DNA of 64,000 nt from contig CP000875.1 of assembly GCA_000018565.1 (NCBI GenBank), forward strand, positions 1,503,199 to 1,567,198. The letters run 5' to 3'. This stretch comes from Herpetosiphon aurantiacus DSM 785. GTDB taxonomy: Bacteria > Chloroflexota > Chloroflexia > Chloroflexales > Herpetosiphonaceae. A program made the position numbers and the translations under genes. Below the pieces are notes generated by a model. That model did not search any database. It was not told the DNA's origin and saw only the letters and a list, made by a program, of their open reading frames with translations. Within the stretch, counting starts at the first letter, position 1. Each line of letters begins with the position of its first letter. This document shows, piece after piece, positions 54,312 through 62,948 of the stretch.

Positions 54312-54545
54312 TGTAAAATCCGGCCAAAACTACCACACCTTCAAGAGAAAATGTTTTCTTGGGTTGATTGATGGAGTGCTTTTTGCTACATCTCTTTTTT
54401 GTATAGTACAACCTCGCATATTACTCATGATATAGTAGGCATGGGTTCATTCGATTATATACATCCTGTGCGACAGGTTTGCCCATATATTCATTCACAT
54501 CCCCTATGCACTTAAGCATCTAAGATGGATAAGGAATTTCTAGCC

Positions 54546-54911
54546 ATGACTACCCACATTCTCGTGGTTGACGACGAACCCTCCATACGAGAGTTGTTCG
54601 AAGACGTTTTAGGTGATGAAGGGTATGTCGTACACACGGTTGCAACCGGACACCAAGCCTTAGCAGTCTATCAGACGATGCCTCTTGACCTTATTTTTAT
54701 CGATATTATGATGCCTGAGATGGATGGCATAACCCTCTGTCGGCGCATTACCACTATTCCCGGGATGACTCAGCCTCCCATCATTCTCATGAGTGGAGGG
54801 ACAACCGTGACCACGATTGATGGCCCGTATCAAGCATTTCTTGCCAAACCGTTTGACTTAACGAATCTTCTTCAGCTTATCCATACACTACTCAGTTCGG
54901 AACAATCATAA
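54546..54911 (+). CDS. Stand-alone response-regulator receiver
   Basis: A 121-residue receiver domain only: LVVDDEPSIREL (acidic pair), LIFIDIMMPEMDG (phospho-acceptor Asp near 53), LMSGG and LAKPFDL (Lys near 105). ATG 54546 has AAGGA upstream. No output domain, like CheY or Spo0F. A second, related receiver lies at 55617-55997 in the opposite direction. Confidence 0.92.
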   Translation: MTTHILVVDDEPSIRELFEDVLGDEGYVVHTVATGHQALAVYQTMPLDLIFIDIMMPEMDGITLCRRITTIPGMTQPPIILMSGGTTVTTIDGPYQAFLAKPFDLTNLLQLIHTLLSSEQS

Positions 54912-55142
54912 TGCAACGCAGAGCACCAACCATACAGGAACAGTGGACAAATGTAGATGATTATCCCTCGTATGAACCAAACACGCACGCTGGATTGTGG
55001 TTCATCCATCACAGGATCAAATACTGAGTCAATGAGTTCGCTTAAACGATCCGCCCAAGAAGAGCTTGTCATTCGTTGGCGCTATCTGATGTATTGCCGT
55101 CTAAAGACCAGTTATTAAGCAACTCGACCCATTGAAACAGTC

Positions 55143-55445
55143 TCATCCATGAGCACCTGCCCGCACTTTCTGATAGAAGGATAAATATAAATCCACAATC
55201 AACTCAAAACCTTCTACAGTTATCGCCCCAGCAAGCGGCTGATTGGCCCCACCACCCATACCGCCATAGAGCGCAAACGCTCGGACTAAGGCATGATACT
55301 CATCGAGTAAATCCCCTACCACATCACGATTAACGAGGAGTAATTGCGCATAGGCTCCTCGCAAACGGTGCTCGTACCGATATCCTAAACAGAGGCTCCG
55401 AATACCAGTCCACAGGCGGGCAACTTGATGTTCATAGGTGGGCAT
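55143..55445 (-). CDS. Hypothetical helical protein
   Basis: A 100-residue helical protein (VARLWTGIRSLCLGYRYEHR) with a GGAG ribosome site. It lies between two receivers. No domain recognised; a role with them is only positional. Confidence 0.6.
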   Translation of the reverse strand: MPTYEHQVARLWTGIRSLCLGYRYEHRLRGAYAQLLLVNRDVVGDLLDEYHALVRAFALYGGMGGGANQPLAGAITVEGFELIVDLYLSFYQKVRAGAHG

Positions 55446-55616
55446 AGCTCCCTCGCAGTCGATAGATCACCAAATAACCGCATTACCCTCAGCCGTTTGG
55501 TCAATCCTTATCGGCCTTTCACACCCATAACAAGCAGTATGGTTTCACCATACTTTTACTCTCACGCTCACTCTACCCGAGCATGTTCGAAGGCCATTTG
55601 AATAGTCCATCATTCT

Positions 55617-55997
55617 TTATACTGCGGCATTGTCGTTGGATACCCGAAGGAGTTGCTGGATCATCAGAAGCAGATGTCCAAGATCAAAGGGTTTCGCGAG
55701 AAAGCTACCCGCGTGGTGATCAAGGTTCAGGGCGAGTTCATTGTGGCCACTCATAACAATGATGGGAATCCCACGCGTCGCCTCGTTGCTCGCCAACAGT
55801 GATCCAATGGTACCGCCATCACCATCAGGGAGGTTGACATCCGTGAGAATTAACTGGGGTATCTGTTGCGCAAAATAGGCCATCAATGCACCTACCGAGG
55901 TAAGACTGATGACCGCATAGCCTTCATCCGCTAAAAATTCCTCTAAAACGGCAACAATGGAATGATCATCTTCAACAATGACAATGGTGGGCTGCAT
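55617..55997 (-). CDS. Stand-alone response-regulator receiver
   Basis: A 126-residue receiver: IVIVEDDHSI, LILTDVNLPDGDGG (Asp near 53), IVMSGHNE, FLAKPFDLGHLL. No output domain. Similar in length and style to the receiver at 54546-54911. Confidence 0.92.
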   Translation of the reverse strand: MQPTIVIVEDDHSIVAVLEEFLADEGYAVISLTSVGALMAYFAQQIPQLILTDVNLPDGDGGTIGSLLASNEATRGIPIIVMSGHNELALNLDHHAGSFLAKPFDLGHLLLMIQQLLRVSNDNAAV

Positions 55998-56129
55998 ACG
56001 ACCTCATTGGTCTCGATGGTGCATTTAAGAATCTTCTTCGGGTTCTACTATGCCATAGATGTGCTCATGAATCAAGCACTGTCTAGCTAGAGGTATAGGA
56101 ATACCACACAAACGCCATGGGTCGAACTG

Positions 56130-56215
56130 CAAGAGCGGAGCCAACACTCTTTGAAGGGCGCTATCAGTCTAGACAGAGACGTTCCGTCATGAACCAACCG
56201 ACGATTATAGGCTAT
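56130..56215 (-). ncRNA. Structured intergenic repeat, truncated copy D
   Basis: Read leftward, it has GCGCCCTTCAAAGAGTGTTGG, the start of the repeat seen at 33881 and 30671, then diverges after about 8 more bases. As on the left side of the window, it follows the 153-aa zinc-ribbon gene. Confidence 0.45.
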
Positions 56216-56236
56216 TCCCAAAGGCGCATAGGAGGT

Positions 56237-56698
56237 TTATTGAAACGCTGCGCAATCATCACGATAGGTGTGCACCCATCGCAGCGGTGAAGGCTGACAG
56301 GTATTATCCATCGAGCATATGAGGCAGCAACGGAAGGGGGTGGCTTGACAATGGCCACATTCCCAGCAGGTATAACCAGCGCATAATCGCAAGATTGATT
56401 GTTCCATGAGATACCCATGATGCCTGTTGCGCTCAACCATCCAAAGGATGTGTGATTGTTCATTCATCACCGTGGCTGTTTTGATACCGGGGTTGGCCAC
56501 GACTATCGTATCGACCAGCGCAATTAAGTGTTCAACTGATTCACTAGAATCAGGAATATAGTAGGTTAATGTTTCGTTGTACCGATACTGAATACACGCA
56601 TAGGGTTTCCTTACTTTTGCCGCATTCATCGCCGTGCGAACGGCATTGATGCTCCCATCAGAGAAATCGCCTGCGTTGGCAATATCAAACGTTTGCAT
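56237..56698 (-). CDS. 153-aa zinc-ribbon-like protein, right copy
   Basis: Close paralogue of 33377-33838, identical in length, inverted, with CWECGHCQ and CLIC in the zinc-ribbon-like part. Divergent from a tail-gene mini-gene as in the left copy. That both copies remain open suggests selection or recent duplication. Function unknown. Confidence 0.75.
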   Translation of the reverse strand: MQTFDIANAGDFSDGSINAVRTAMNAAKVRKPYACIQYRYNETLTYYIPDSSESVEHLIALVDTIVVANPGIKTATVMNEQSHILWMVERNRHHGYLMEQSILRLCAGYTCWECGHCQATPFRCCLICSMDNTCQPSPLRWVHTYRDDCAAFQ

Positions 56699-56901
56699 AC
56701 GCGCCTTTCCGCCATCGATTGCGATTTGTCAACCGACCGATCATCATTGATCCCACGCGGGGATAGTGTGCATTCAGGAGTTCTTTTTTGATCGCCGTAG
56801 TGGAGTAAACATCATGATCGCCCATTCCTAGTATGCCGTGTTGGTACGTGATGAGCCGTGATGCTCCACCCACGCTACGTTAAGATCTCCCAACGGGTCA
56901 A

Positions 56902-57123
56902 ATGAGCACTATCGGCTCTACCACGGCGGAATCAGCGAAGAAGTGCCTGGACATGGAACGACAAATCTGTTGGAATGTGATCACTGTCGGCGATTTTTCT
57001 GGTGCAATCAATAAACGCAGTTACACACTAGCAGAAACCTCAGTCAATTTAGTGACAGGCGAGGTGAGTGTTACGCCGGAAGCGCCAATTTAGCAGCTGG
57101 ATCTGTGGTTGTCGCAGGGCTAA
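56902..57123 (+). pseudogene. Tail-gene 3'-end mini-gene with an internal stop
   Basis: ATG 56902 begins the same novel N-terminus as in the left copy (QICWNVIT), joined to the tail-protein C-terminus (INKRSYTLAETSVNLVTGEV). A TAG at 57091-57093 interrupts the last ten codons before the ancestral TAA at 57121. Followed by a strong terminator. Counterpart of 31494-33166 without the IS. Confidence 0.75.
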
Positions 57124-57125
57124 AA

Positions 57126-57171
57126 ACCAAGGAGCACGTGAAAAATTCCCACGTGCTCCTTGGTTTTTTTG
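57126..57171 (+). terminator. Terminator of the right mini-gene
   Basis: Arms ACCAAGGAGCACGTG and CACGTGCTCCTTGGT, then TTTTTTT. Confidence 0.9.
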
Positions 57172-57188
57172 TGCTTCAATGCTGGGCA

Positions 57189-58184
57189 TCAAGCATGGGT
57201 TGAGGGTGGTATGGTATCGGGAGTCATCGTCTGCGGATGTTCCCGTAGATCTCGCCATACATCATGGAGTTTCCACCCAGTACTCAGAAGAATTATGCTC
57301 CATGCTCCCGTCATCATCAGCCAGTGTGCATGGTGATACACGGGATAGGTTAGTGCAATTGATTGCTTAAGTGATATCGGGGTTGTTTTATTCGATTTTC
57401 GCTCGTGATAGGTATCAAGTGGGACACTCGTCGTAACCGTAATTAAGATCAGGACAACCGCACTCACCCAGAGTGCTGGTAATGCGCACGAGCGTGCGAT
57501 ATTCCACCACACAAGAGCGCTCATCCCAAGAATAAAACAAAAGAAGACGCTCATGATCATAAACTGGATGTGCGTCCAGAACCCAGCTTCAATAAATGAC
57601 GCATCCACATGGAGTTGTGCTAGGATTGTATCAAACCACGCAAAGACTACAATCCCCACTGCAATACGCGTTACTCCAAGGAGCCAGAGTATCCACGTCC
57701 ATCGGTAAGCACGTGGTTGCTGATTGGGGTCATAGGTTCCAACCCCAAGATAGAGAACACTGGCGATCAGGATTGCGATGGCTCCACCGATCATCCACTC
57801 CGGACCATCAAGCGAACGATGATAGTGTTGTGCCCATGTATTGTCAGATGGCTGCGGGATGAGCGAGATATCGAGCATTCCACGAAAACGCCCGATCGGA
57901 CGGCGCGATGCAACACCAGTCAATACCAGCAATCCAGCAATCCCCGCAATAGACATCCACCCAAGTCGCCAACGCTGATGATAGGCAATGCCACTAAAGA
58001 CCAGTAGCAGGAGAAAGAGGATGTGTTCACCAAAATACAGGAGGATGTTATGATCGTAATACGAGGTGGTGAGCGGAGCCATAAACTGTGTATACCGAAT
58101 AAGGCCAACCTGCATACCAATAACCCCAATGACCCAGAGAAGGCCAGCACACCAACGGATAGCGATACGCCAAGAAGTAATCAT
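57189..58184 (-). CDS. Polytopic membrane protein of unknown function
   Basis: A 331-residue protein with about eight hydrophobic helices (for example CAGLLWVIGVIGMQVGLI and ILFLLLLVFSGIAYH) and a short cytosolic C-terminus. AAGGAGG 6 bp before ATG 58184 decides the start. No family recognised. It separates the right mini-gene from the CRISPR relic. Confidence 0.75.
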   Translation of the reverse strand: MITSWRIAIRWCAGLLWVIGVIGMQVGLIRYTQFMAPLTTSYYDHNILLYFGEHILFLLLLVFSGIAYHQRWRLGWMSIAGIAGLLVLTGVASRRPIGRFRGMLDISLIPQPSDNTWAQHYHRSLDGPEWMIGGAIAILIASVLYLGVGTYDPNQQPRAYRWTWILWLLGVTRIAVGIVVFAWFDTILAQLHVDASFIEAGFWTHIQFMIMSVFFCFILGMSALVWWNIARSCALPALWVSAVVLILITVTTSVPLDTYHERKSNKTTPISLKQSIALTYPVYHHAHWLMMTGAWSIILLSTGWKLHDVWRDLREHPQTMTPDTIPPSTHA

Positions 58185-58353
58185 ACACAACCTCCTTCGT
58201 GTAGTGAGTATAGAAAGCCACTCGCTGAATGTGAATGATAGGATTATGAAATATCGAGTTGCGGGGGAACAGATGGTAAGCACTAAGGATGAGTTGATTG
58301 TGGCATTGAAGCTGCTGCAAGTATGTGCGCTATAGAGCGCATAGTTGGGTGGA

Positions 58354-58390
58354 AGCCGCCGATCTGCATTGACAGTGCCAGTCGGCGGCT
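58354..58390 (+). terminator. Hairpin
   Basis: Perfect arms AGCCGCCGA and TCGGCGGCT; only a short T-containing tail. May be a terminator or repeat. Confidence 0.5.
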
Positions 58391-58463
58391 CTTGTGTGCC
58401 CTGAGCGTGCTATACTAGCAAACCGTTGCCGCGTGCTTGCACCAGCATTCGGTAATAACTAAC

Positions 58464-58518
58464 AAACAGGCCACCCCTGATCAGACTGTGCTATCAACTG
58501 ATCAGATGTGGCCTGTTT
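58464..58518. terminator. Hairpin related to that at 59535-59594
   Basis: Arms AAACAGGCCAC and GTGGCCTGTTT, with inner CTGATCAG words and ACTGTGCT in the loop. The hairpin at 59535-59594 has the same loop word and a similar CCCCTGATC arm, so the two are related. Confidence 0.6.
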
Positions 58519-58529
58519 GAGTAACAAAA

Positions 58530-58555
58530 GTCCATTATCTTGAAAGATAATGGAC
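58530..58555. terminator. Perfect 12-bp hairpin
   Basis: GTCCATTATCTT and AAGATAATGGAC with a 2-nt loop, next to the CRISPR relic. Confidence 0.6.
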
Positions 58556-58560
58556 AAAAG

Positions 58561-58607
58561 AAAAACCCACGCCGTGTGGTGTGGGTTTTGTGATCCTCGC
58601 GAGAGGA
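58561..58607 (-). CRISPR. Single relic of a CRISPR repeat with its terminator
   Basis: Read leftward: ATCCTCTCGCGAGGATCACA, then ACCCACACC-CGGCGTGGGT and TTTTTCTTTT, matching 26653-26702 at nearly every base. It is the distal end of an array of which only part of one repeat remains. It abuts a tail-gene 3' end at about 58608. Confidence 0.7.
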
Positions 58608-58676
58608 TGTGGTGAGGTGGCGGTTACGCCCGAAGCCCCGATTAAGCAACTCGACCTGTGGCTGGCACAAGCCTAA
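58608..58676 (+). pseudogene. Tail-gene 3'-end fragment
   Basis: GEVAVTPEAPIKQLDLWLAQ then a stop: the last about 21 codons of the tail protein at 52587-54266, joined to a CRISPR relic at its 5' side. Fifth copy of this 3' end. Confidence 0.75.
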
Positions 58677-58685
58677 AAGAAACAA

Positions 58686-58712
58686 GAGCACGTGGAAAAT
58701 TTCCACGTGCTC
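58686..58712 (+). terminator. Terminator after the tail-gene fragment
   Basis: Arms GAGCACGTGGAAA and TTTCCACGTGCTC. Fifth member of the hairpin set. Confidence 0.8.
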
Positions 58713-58905
58713 CCTCGCATAGCCACCAACCCAACCATACCTGTTCGCACCTTACCAATTGAACAGGTTCGCGATGAATTCCCAACGAGCGATAGCGGCT
58801 CCCCATGGGGCATCCACGGTACTAGCACCCATGCTGGTGTCGTTCGGCTGCGCAGGGTTGGTATACTTCCTGCTGCATCTGAGGGAACACCGAAGGAGGC
58901 TTTGC

Positions 58906-59112
58906 ATGGACGTAAGACACTAGCTCCGCGCACGAACGACACCGCCGCACGAAACCGGATACAAGAGTGCACGACTCTTGCAGTGTGAGACAACGACGGT
59001 CATCTGCTCGGGAGGGATAGTGCTTGTCTGGCAAAGGATGTCGTGCCCATCGATGCAGGCGACAATGGGCATCGTCACCTCGATGGAACACGACCACCAC
59101 AGGCACGGTTGA
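58906..59112 (+). pseudogene. Possible small gene with an in-frame TAG
   Basis: AAGGAGG precedes ATG 58906, but codon 6 is TAG (58921-58923); the frame then stays open to TGA 59110-59112, which overlaps an ATG of the next gene (TGATG). Downstream residues include VICSGGIVLVWQRMSC. It may be an eroded gene or a coincidence. Confidence 0.3.
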
Positions 59113-59162
59113 TGAGCAGCCCCGCACCGAGGCAGGAGACCGTCCCACCCAAGGAGCGATTA

Positions 59163-59405
59163 ATGCCCCGAAATACGTTTCCATACCGCTTTCAGCCCGT
59201 CCGCCGTGGTGATGTGATTTACCTTCCCAACGGCACGACCGTGCCGATGATCCATGGTGGGTTGGTGGTTGTGTTTGGTGACTGTGTGCTTGGCCCTTTT
59301 CGTTCCCGCCATATTGCCGAGATCGAGGCCAGTTACCATTCCCAAAAGTTGCTCTTGCCTGATGCCATTCCTGCCGTTGGTGGTAGGTTTGGTCTGATCA
59401 GCTAA
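59163..59405 (+). CDS. Small hypothetical protein
   Basis: An 80-residue beta-rich protein (GDVIYLPNGTTVPMIHGGLV). AAGGAG lies before ATG 59163; an alternative ATG at 59112 would add 17 residues and couple it to the frame above. Followed by a very long hairpin. No family recognised. Confidence 0.65.
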   Translation: MPRNTFPYRFQPVRRGDVIYLPNGTTVPMIHGGLVVVFGDCVLGPFRSRHIAEIEASYHSQKLLLPDAIPAVGGRFGLIS

Positions 59406-59413
59406 CCCGTCCA

Positions 59414-59473
59414 TGTGGCATCGTCATACCCATCATACGTCATCACGGGATGGATGGGTATGACGATGCCACA
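59414..59473. terminator. Perfect 21-bp inverted repeat
   Basis: Arms at 59414-59434 and 59453-59473 (TGTGGCATCGTCATACCC and its complement plus three pairs), 18-nt loop. Longer than usual terminators and without a T tract; may be a repeat or recombination site. Confidence 0.7.
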
Positions 59474-59534
59474 CTGACCTCTTGGTGTCTGGCCTGCGCA
59501 TCAAGCAAGGAAATAGTTGGTGAACCTTTACATC

Positions 59535-59600
59535 ACACCACGCCCCTGATCGAACTGTGCTGCAACCGATCAGGGACGTGGTGTTTTTTAGCGCCTCAAT
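59535..59600 (+). terminator. Strong hairpin terminator
   Basis: Arms ACACCACGCCCCTGATCG and CGATCAGGGACGTGGTGT with small mismatches, then TTTTTT. Related to the hairpin at 58464-58518. Confidence 0.8.
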
Positions 59601-59776
59601 TTATGGATTCACTGGGCGGAGCCGCCAACTGCTGATTAATGATATCCATCAAAATATGTCGATGGGCTTCAGTCGATAAGATGCGACCCTGCAACGCCAA
59701 CTGCGTCGAAGAGTTCGCCATTTGAGAGATCGTCAATGATTGCCTCGATCTGGGCCAGTGCTTCATGTTTCTGCAT
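59596..59776 (-). pseudogene. Small gene with a frameshift
   Basis: ATG 59776 follows AAGGAG. The first frame (MQKHEALAQIEAIIDDLSNG) stops at 59669, while the other frame continues protein-like (GRILSTEAHRHILMDIINQQ). One indel near 59690-59715 would join them into about 60 residues. No family recognised. Confidence 0.5.
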
Positions 59777-59855
59777 GATGGACTCCTTCTATAGATTCTT
59801 AGTAAGAGCCACACGAACGCGATTTCTGGCATGAATGGGGAAATATCCGCTAAAA

Positions 59856-59889
59856 CCACAAACGGCTCGCAAATCGGAGCCGCTTGTGG
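59856..59889. repeat. Hairpin of the CCACAAACG family
   Basis: CCACAAACGGCTC and GAGCCGCTTGTGG around AAATCG, followed by AGAGAGAGGAGG as after the amine-oxidase terminator at 62276-62305. Alone here, without an amine oxidase gene. Confidence 0.6.
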
Positions 59890-60091
59890 GAGTGAAGAGA
59901 GAGGAGGATATGAATTTCGATAGTCCTAGTATACCCATCAGTTCGTGCCATAACGAGGCCTATCAGTCCTTAACATTCATGACACTGGTACTAGCATTGT
60001 CTAGTCTTTTTTTATGGGAGCCATCTATAGCATCATTGAATGCACACCTGCGAACTCATACACTGCTATTTTGTCGCATCGCAGCCATCCA

Positions 60092-60592
60092 TCAGTACTG
60101 CGATCCATCGTGATCAAGCGGAATTCCAGCCAAGACTGATATTAATAGTTGCTCCATATCGGCCATGTTCAGCCAAAAGAAGCCTAAATTTGATTGCGAT
60201 CTGAGGACGGTAATAACAATATGACTATGAATTGGTCGAATGCTACAAAACCCCTCTGCCGTTCGGATCAAACTTTCTTCGGTATGCCCTAATCCAACGC
60301 TCTGTGCCACCTTATCAGCAATGCGTAACCATGGCCCACTAATCGCCGTAACCTGCATCACATTCAGATGATCGGGTAACGTTGACGCAAGCACATCACC
60401 AGCACTATTCATTAAAACAGACCCAAGAACCCCTGGCGTGACATGGGCTAATTGGGTAAAGAGTGTTTGGACAACACTGGTATGATCAAATGTTGGGAGT
60501 GGAACAATATAGTCGGTAGAATCGCCCTTATCCGACGAGAGGGAACCACCTAACGCAGTCATAATTTGATGCAATGAGTTTGGTTGAGTCAT
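60092..60592 (-). CDS. Roadblock/LC7-domain protein (MglB-like)
   Basis: A 166-residue protein. About 45-150 matches the roadblock/LC7 pattern: PGVLGSVLMNSAGDVLASTL, a central helix, and EESLIRTAEGFCSIRPIHSH with VITVLRSQSNLGFFWLNM. Such proteins regulate small Ras-like GTPases (MglA/MglB) in polarity or signalling. No GTPase gene is nearby. Confidence 0.72.
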   Translation of the reverse strand: MTQPNSLHQIMTALGGSLSSDKGDSTDYIVPLPTFDHTSVVQTLFTQLAHVTPGVLGSVLMNSAGDVLASTLPDHLNVMQVTAISGPWLRIADKVAQSVGLGHTEESLIRTAEGFCSIRPIHSHIVITVLRSQSNLGFFWLNMADMEQLLISVLAGIPLDHDGSQY

Positions 60593-60833
60593 AGCAGAAC
60601 ATCCTTGTTGCTACCGAGCAATTGCCGTATCCATTCGCGTGGTGATGGTAATCCTAGGAACTGCAACTAACGAACAACCTTACGCACATTTGAGGAATCC
60701 AATAAGTACCTATATTAATATATACACGTCTCTATAAAACTATCTCTTGCCTCATTGAATCCATATCTTTCTAACCGAATCCTAGCCAGAATGGTTGTGC
60801 GAAGTCATATAATCACCTTTATTTGGAGGATGT

Positions 60834-62240
60834 ATGCCCTACACACGGCGCGATATCCTGAAACTTGCGGCACTCGTTAGCCTTAGTCCATGGCTGCCTG
60901 CTTGTACACCCAATGATCCGAATACACCAACCATCAAGCCAACCACTACATCGAATAGCCCAGTAACGAGTGACAGCACCCCACAGGTCATCGTAATTGG
61001 AGCGGGAATTGCTGGATTAGCCGCTGCCGCCAAACTCCAAGCAAACGGCTATCGCGTCCAGATCATCGAAGGGCGCGATCGGATCGGCGGGCGCATTTGG
61101 ACAAGCCGCACCTGGAACGATATGCCTGTCGATTTAGGGGCTTCGTGGATTCATGGAGTCACACAGAATCCCCTCACCGATCTGGCAGATACTGCTAGGA
61201 TTGAGCGAACACCCACCGATTATGAAAATAGTCTGGTCTATACCATGGAGGGTGATGAACTCGACGATGCCGCTGTGGAACAGCTTGAGGAGCAGTTGGT
61301 CACACTGCTGGATGCTGTGGCTGAGTTGGTTGAAGATACCGATGATATGTCACTCGCAGCGGCGATGCAGCAGGTTCTCGTTGAACAAGCTGAATCAATC
61401 GATCAACCACGCTTGAATTTCAGCATCAATAGCACGATTGAACATGAGTATGCTGCCGATGTCGAGGAATTATCAGCCCAGTATTGGGACAACGATGGGG
61501 AAGTTGTTGGGGGTGATGTGATCTTTCTTGATGGGTATGATCAAATCCTTGATCAACTCACGGCGGGCCTCACGATCCACACTGGGCAACCCGTTAACGC
61601 AATCAATTACACTGCTGAATCAATCACGATCACAACCGATACCACTACGTTTGAAGCGGAGCACGTCATTATCACCGTTCCGCTCGGTGTGCTCAAACAG
61701 GGCCGTATTCAGTTCACTCCACCGCTCGATACCATAAAAACCGATGCGATCACCTTGCTCAGATCAGGGCTGCTCAACAAGACATGGCTGCGCTTTGCAA
61801 GCGCGTTCTGGCCCAAGGAACCGGAGATCATTAACTATATTGATGAACAAAAAGGCCGTTGGGCCGAATTCCTCAACATCTATCACTATACCGATAAACC
61901 GATCTTGCTCGGCTTTAATGCTGGTTCGTATGCTCGTATGCTTGAATCACGCAGCGATGCGGAGATTATTGCCGATGGGATGCAAGTCCTGCGAACGATC
62001 TATGGGCAGGAAATTCCTGATCCTGAGGCGTGGCAAATCACCCGCTGGGGCGCTGACCCCTATGCATTTGGTTCATACTCCTTTTTGGTCGTTGGCGCAA
62101 CCGATGCCCTGCGTGATGACCTTGCACAACCGATTGCTGGACGATTGTTCTTCGCGGGAGAAGCAACAGAACGCACCTATCCCTTCCATGGAGCCTACCT
62201 CAGTGGATTGCGTGCCGCCGATGAGGTGATGCAGGCATAG
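60834..62240 (+). CDS. Flavin monoamine oxidase family protein, right copy
   Basis: A 468-residue near-duplicate of 24886-26298, with the same RR motif, CysLipobox region (LPAC), FAD motif VIGAGIAGLAAAAKLQ and ERTYP segment. Two residues are missing in the C-terminal FAD motif (ERTYPFHGAYL instead of ERTYPSTVHGAYL), and G in SFLGVG is V here. These are in conserved FAD-binding parts, so this copy may be impaired. GGAGG precedes the ATG. Confidence 0.88.
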   Translation: MPYTRRDILKLAALVSLSPWLPACTPNDPNTPTIKPTTTSNSPVTSDSTPQVIVIGAGIAGLAAAAKLQANGYRVQIIEGRDRIGGRIWTSRTWNDMPVDLGASWIHGVTQNPLTDLADTARIERTPTDYENSLVYTMEGDELDDAAVEQLEEQLVTLLDAVAELVEDTDDMSLAAAMQQVLVEQAESIDQPRLNFSINSTIEHEYAADVEELSAQYWDNDGEVVGGDVIFLDGYDQILDQLTAGLTIHTGQPVNAINYTAESITITTDTTTFEAEHVIITVPLGVLKQGRIQFTPPLDTIKTDAITLLRSGLLNKTWLRFASAFWPKEPEIINYIDEQKGRWAEFLNIYHYTDKPILLGFNAGSYARMLESRSDAEIIADGMQVLRTIYGQEIPDPEAWQITRWGADPYAFGSYSFLVVGATDALRDDLAQPIAGRLFFAGEATERTYPFHGAYLSGLRAADEVMQA

Positions 62241-62275
62241 ATTGAACTCCAATGATTAACGTTCACAGCCTAAAA

Positions 62276-62305
62276 CCACAAACGACCCGCTGGGGTCGCT
62301 TGTGG
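62276..62305 (+). terminator. Terminator hairpin of amine oxidase (right copy)
   Basis: Arms CCACAAACGACC and GGTCGCTTGTGG, one A-C mismatch. Confidence 0.7.
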
Positions 62306-62375
62306 GAGAGAAGAGAGAGGAGAAGGTTTGACTTCAGTATACCAGAAGATGTGGGTTATCACTATTAGAATGTTA

Positions 62376-62849
62376 TTAATGCGCTCCACCCTCAGCATCG
62401 GTTGATGGTTGGGGATTGCCTGCTTGGAGCGATTTCCAACGTGTATAGTTCCCTTGAAAGGTATCTTGGCACATTGGTGCAGCCTCAAGTCCCCAAAGCA
62501 GATGTCGAATCGTTTCGGCGCGATCGCGCGTTTTATACATAATTCGTGCGTGGGGCCATGGCGCAGTTGCTGGCTCCGCCCATGCTTCAACTGTATACGC
62601 CCCTTGCCAACCAATAATACAGACTGACTCTTGATCGGGGTATGCTTCACGACGAAACGTTAAGTACATCATGCTTCTTCCAACAAGTAATGGCGTTGGA
62701 TAGGGGATGACCACGAGATCGGCAAGCAGATCAAGATACATTATATAGACAGCTCGATAGGGATCATCCGGTTCGGACGTGCTTATTGAGAATGTTAATT
62801 CTTCTGTCACTGTGCGGTTTTTGGTATTTCGATATTGATGGAGTTCCAT
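62376..62849 (-). CDS. Hypothetical protein
   Basis: A 157-residue soluble protein, beta-rich in the first half (IMYLDLLADLVVIPYPTPLL) with no recognised family. GAGGAG precedes the ATG. It lies between the amine oxidase and the replication-relaxation gene; it has no counterpart on the left side. Confidence 0.65.
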   Translation of the reverse strand: MELHQYRNTKNRTVTEELTFSISTSEPDDPYRAVYIMYLDLLADLVVIPYPTPLLVGRSMMYLTFRREAYPDQESVCIIGWQGAYTVEAWAEPATAPWPHARIMYKTRDRAETIRHLLWGLEAAPMCQDTFQGNYTRWKSLQAGNPQPSTDAEGGAH

Positions 62850-62948
62850 CGATGCTCCTCGCTCCTATTCAGACTATTGGCAATCAAAAGTATAGCAGCA
62901 TGATGTATTGGTGGATAGCATGTCTGGTAGCTGCAGTTGCTCCATTCC

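Larger units (their letters stand above)
60793..62373. repeat. Right copy of the 1.58-kb inverted duplication (amine oxidase)
   Basis: Inverted match of 24757-26339, covering promoter-proximal sequence, gene and terminator. A 6-bp deletion and a modest number of substitutions distinguish it. Confidence 0.85.

Noticed and set aside
58692-58988. 98-codon rightward frame
   Set aside because: Starts inside a terminator hairpin and has no ribosome site or domain.
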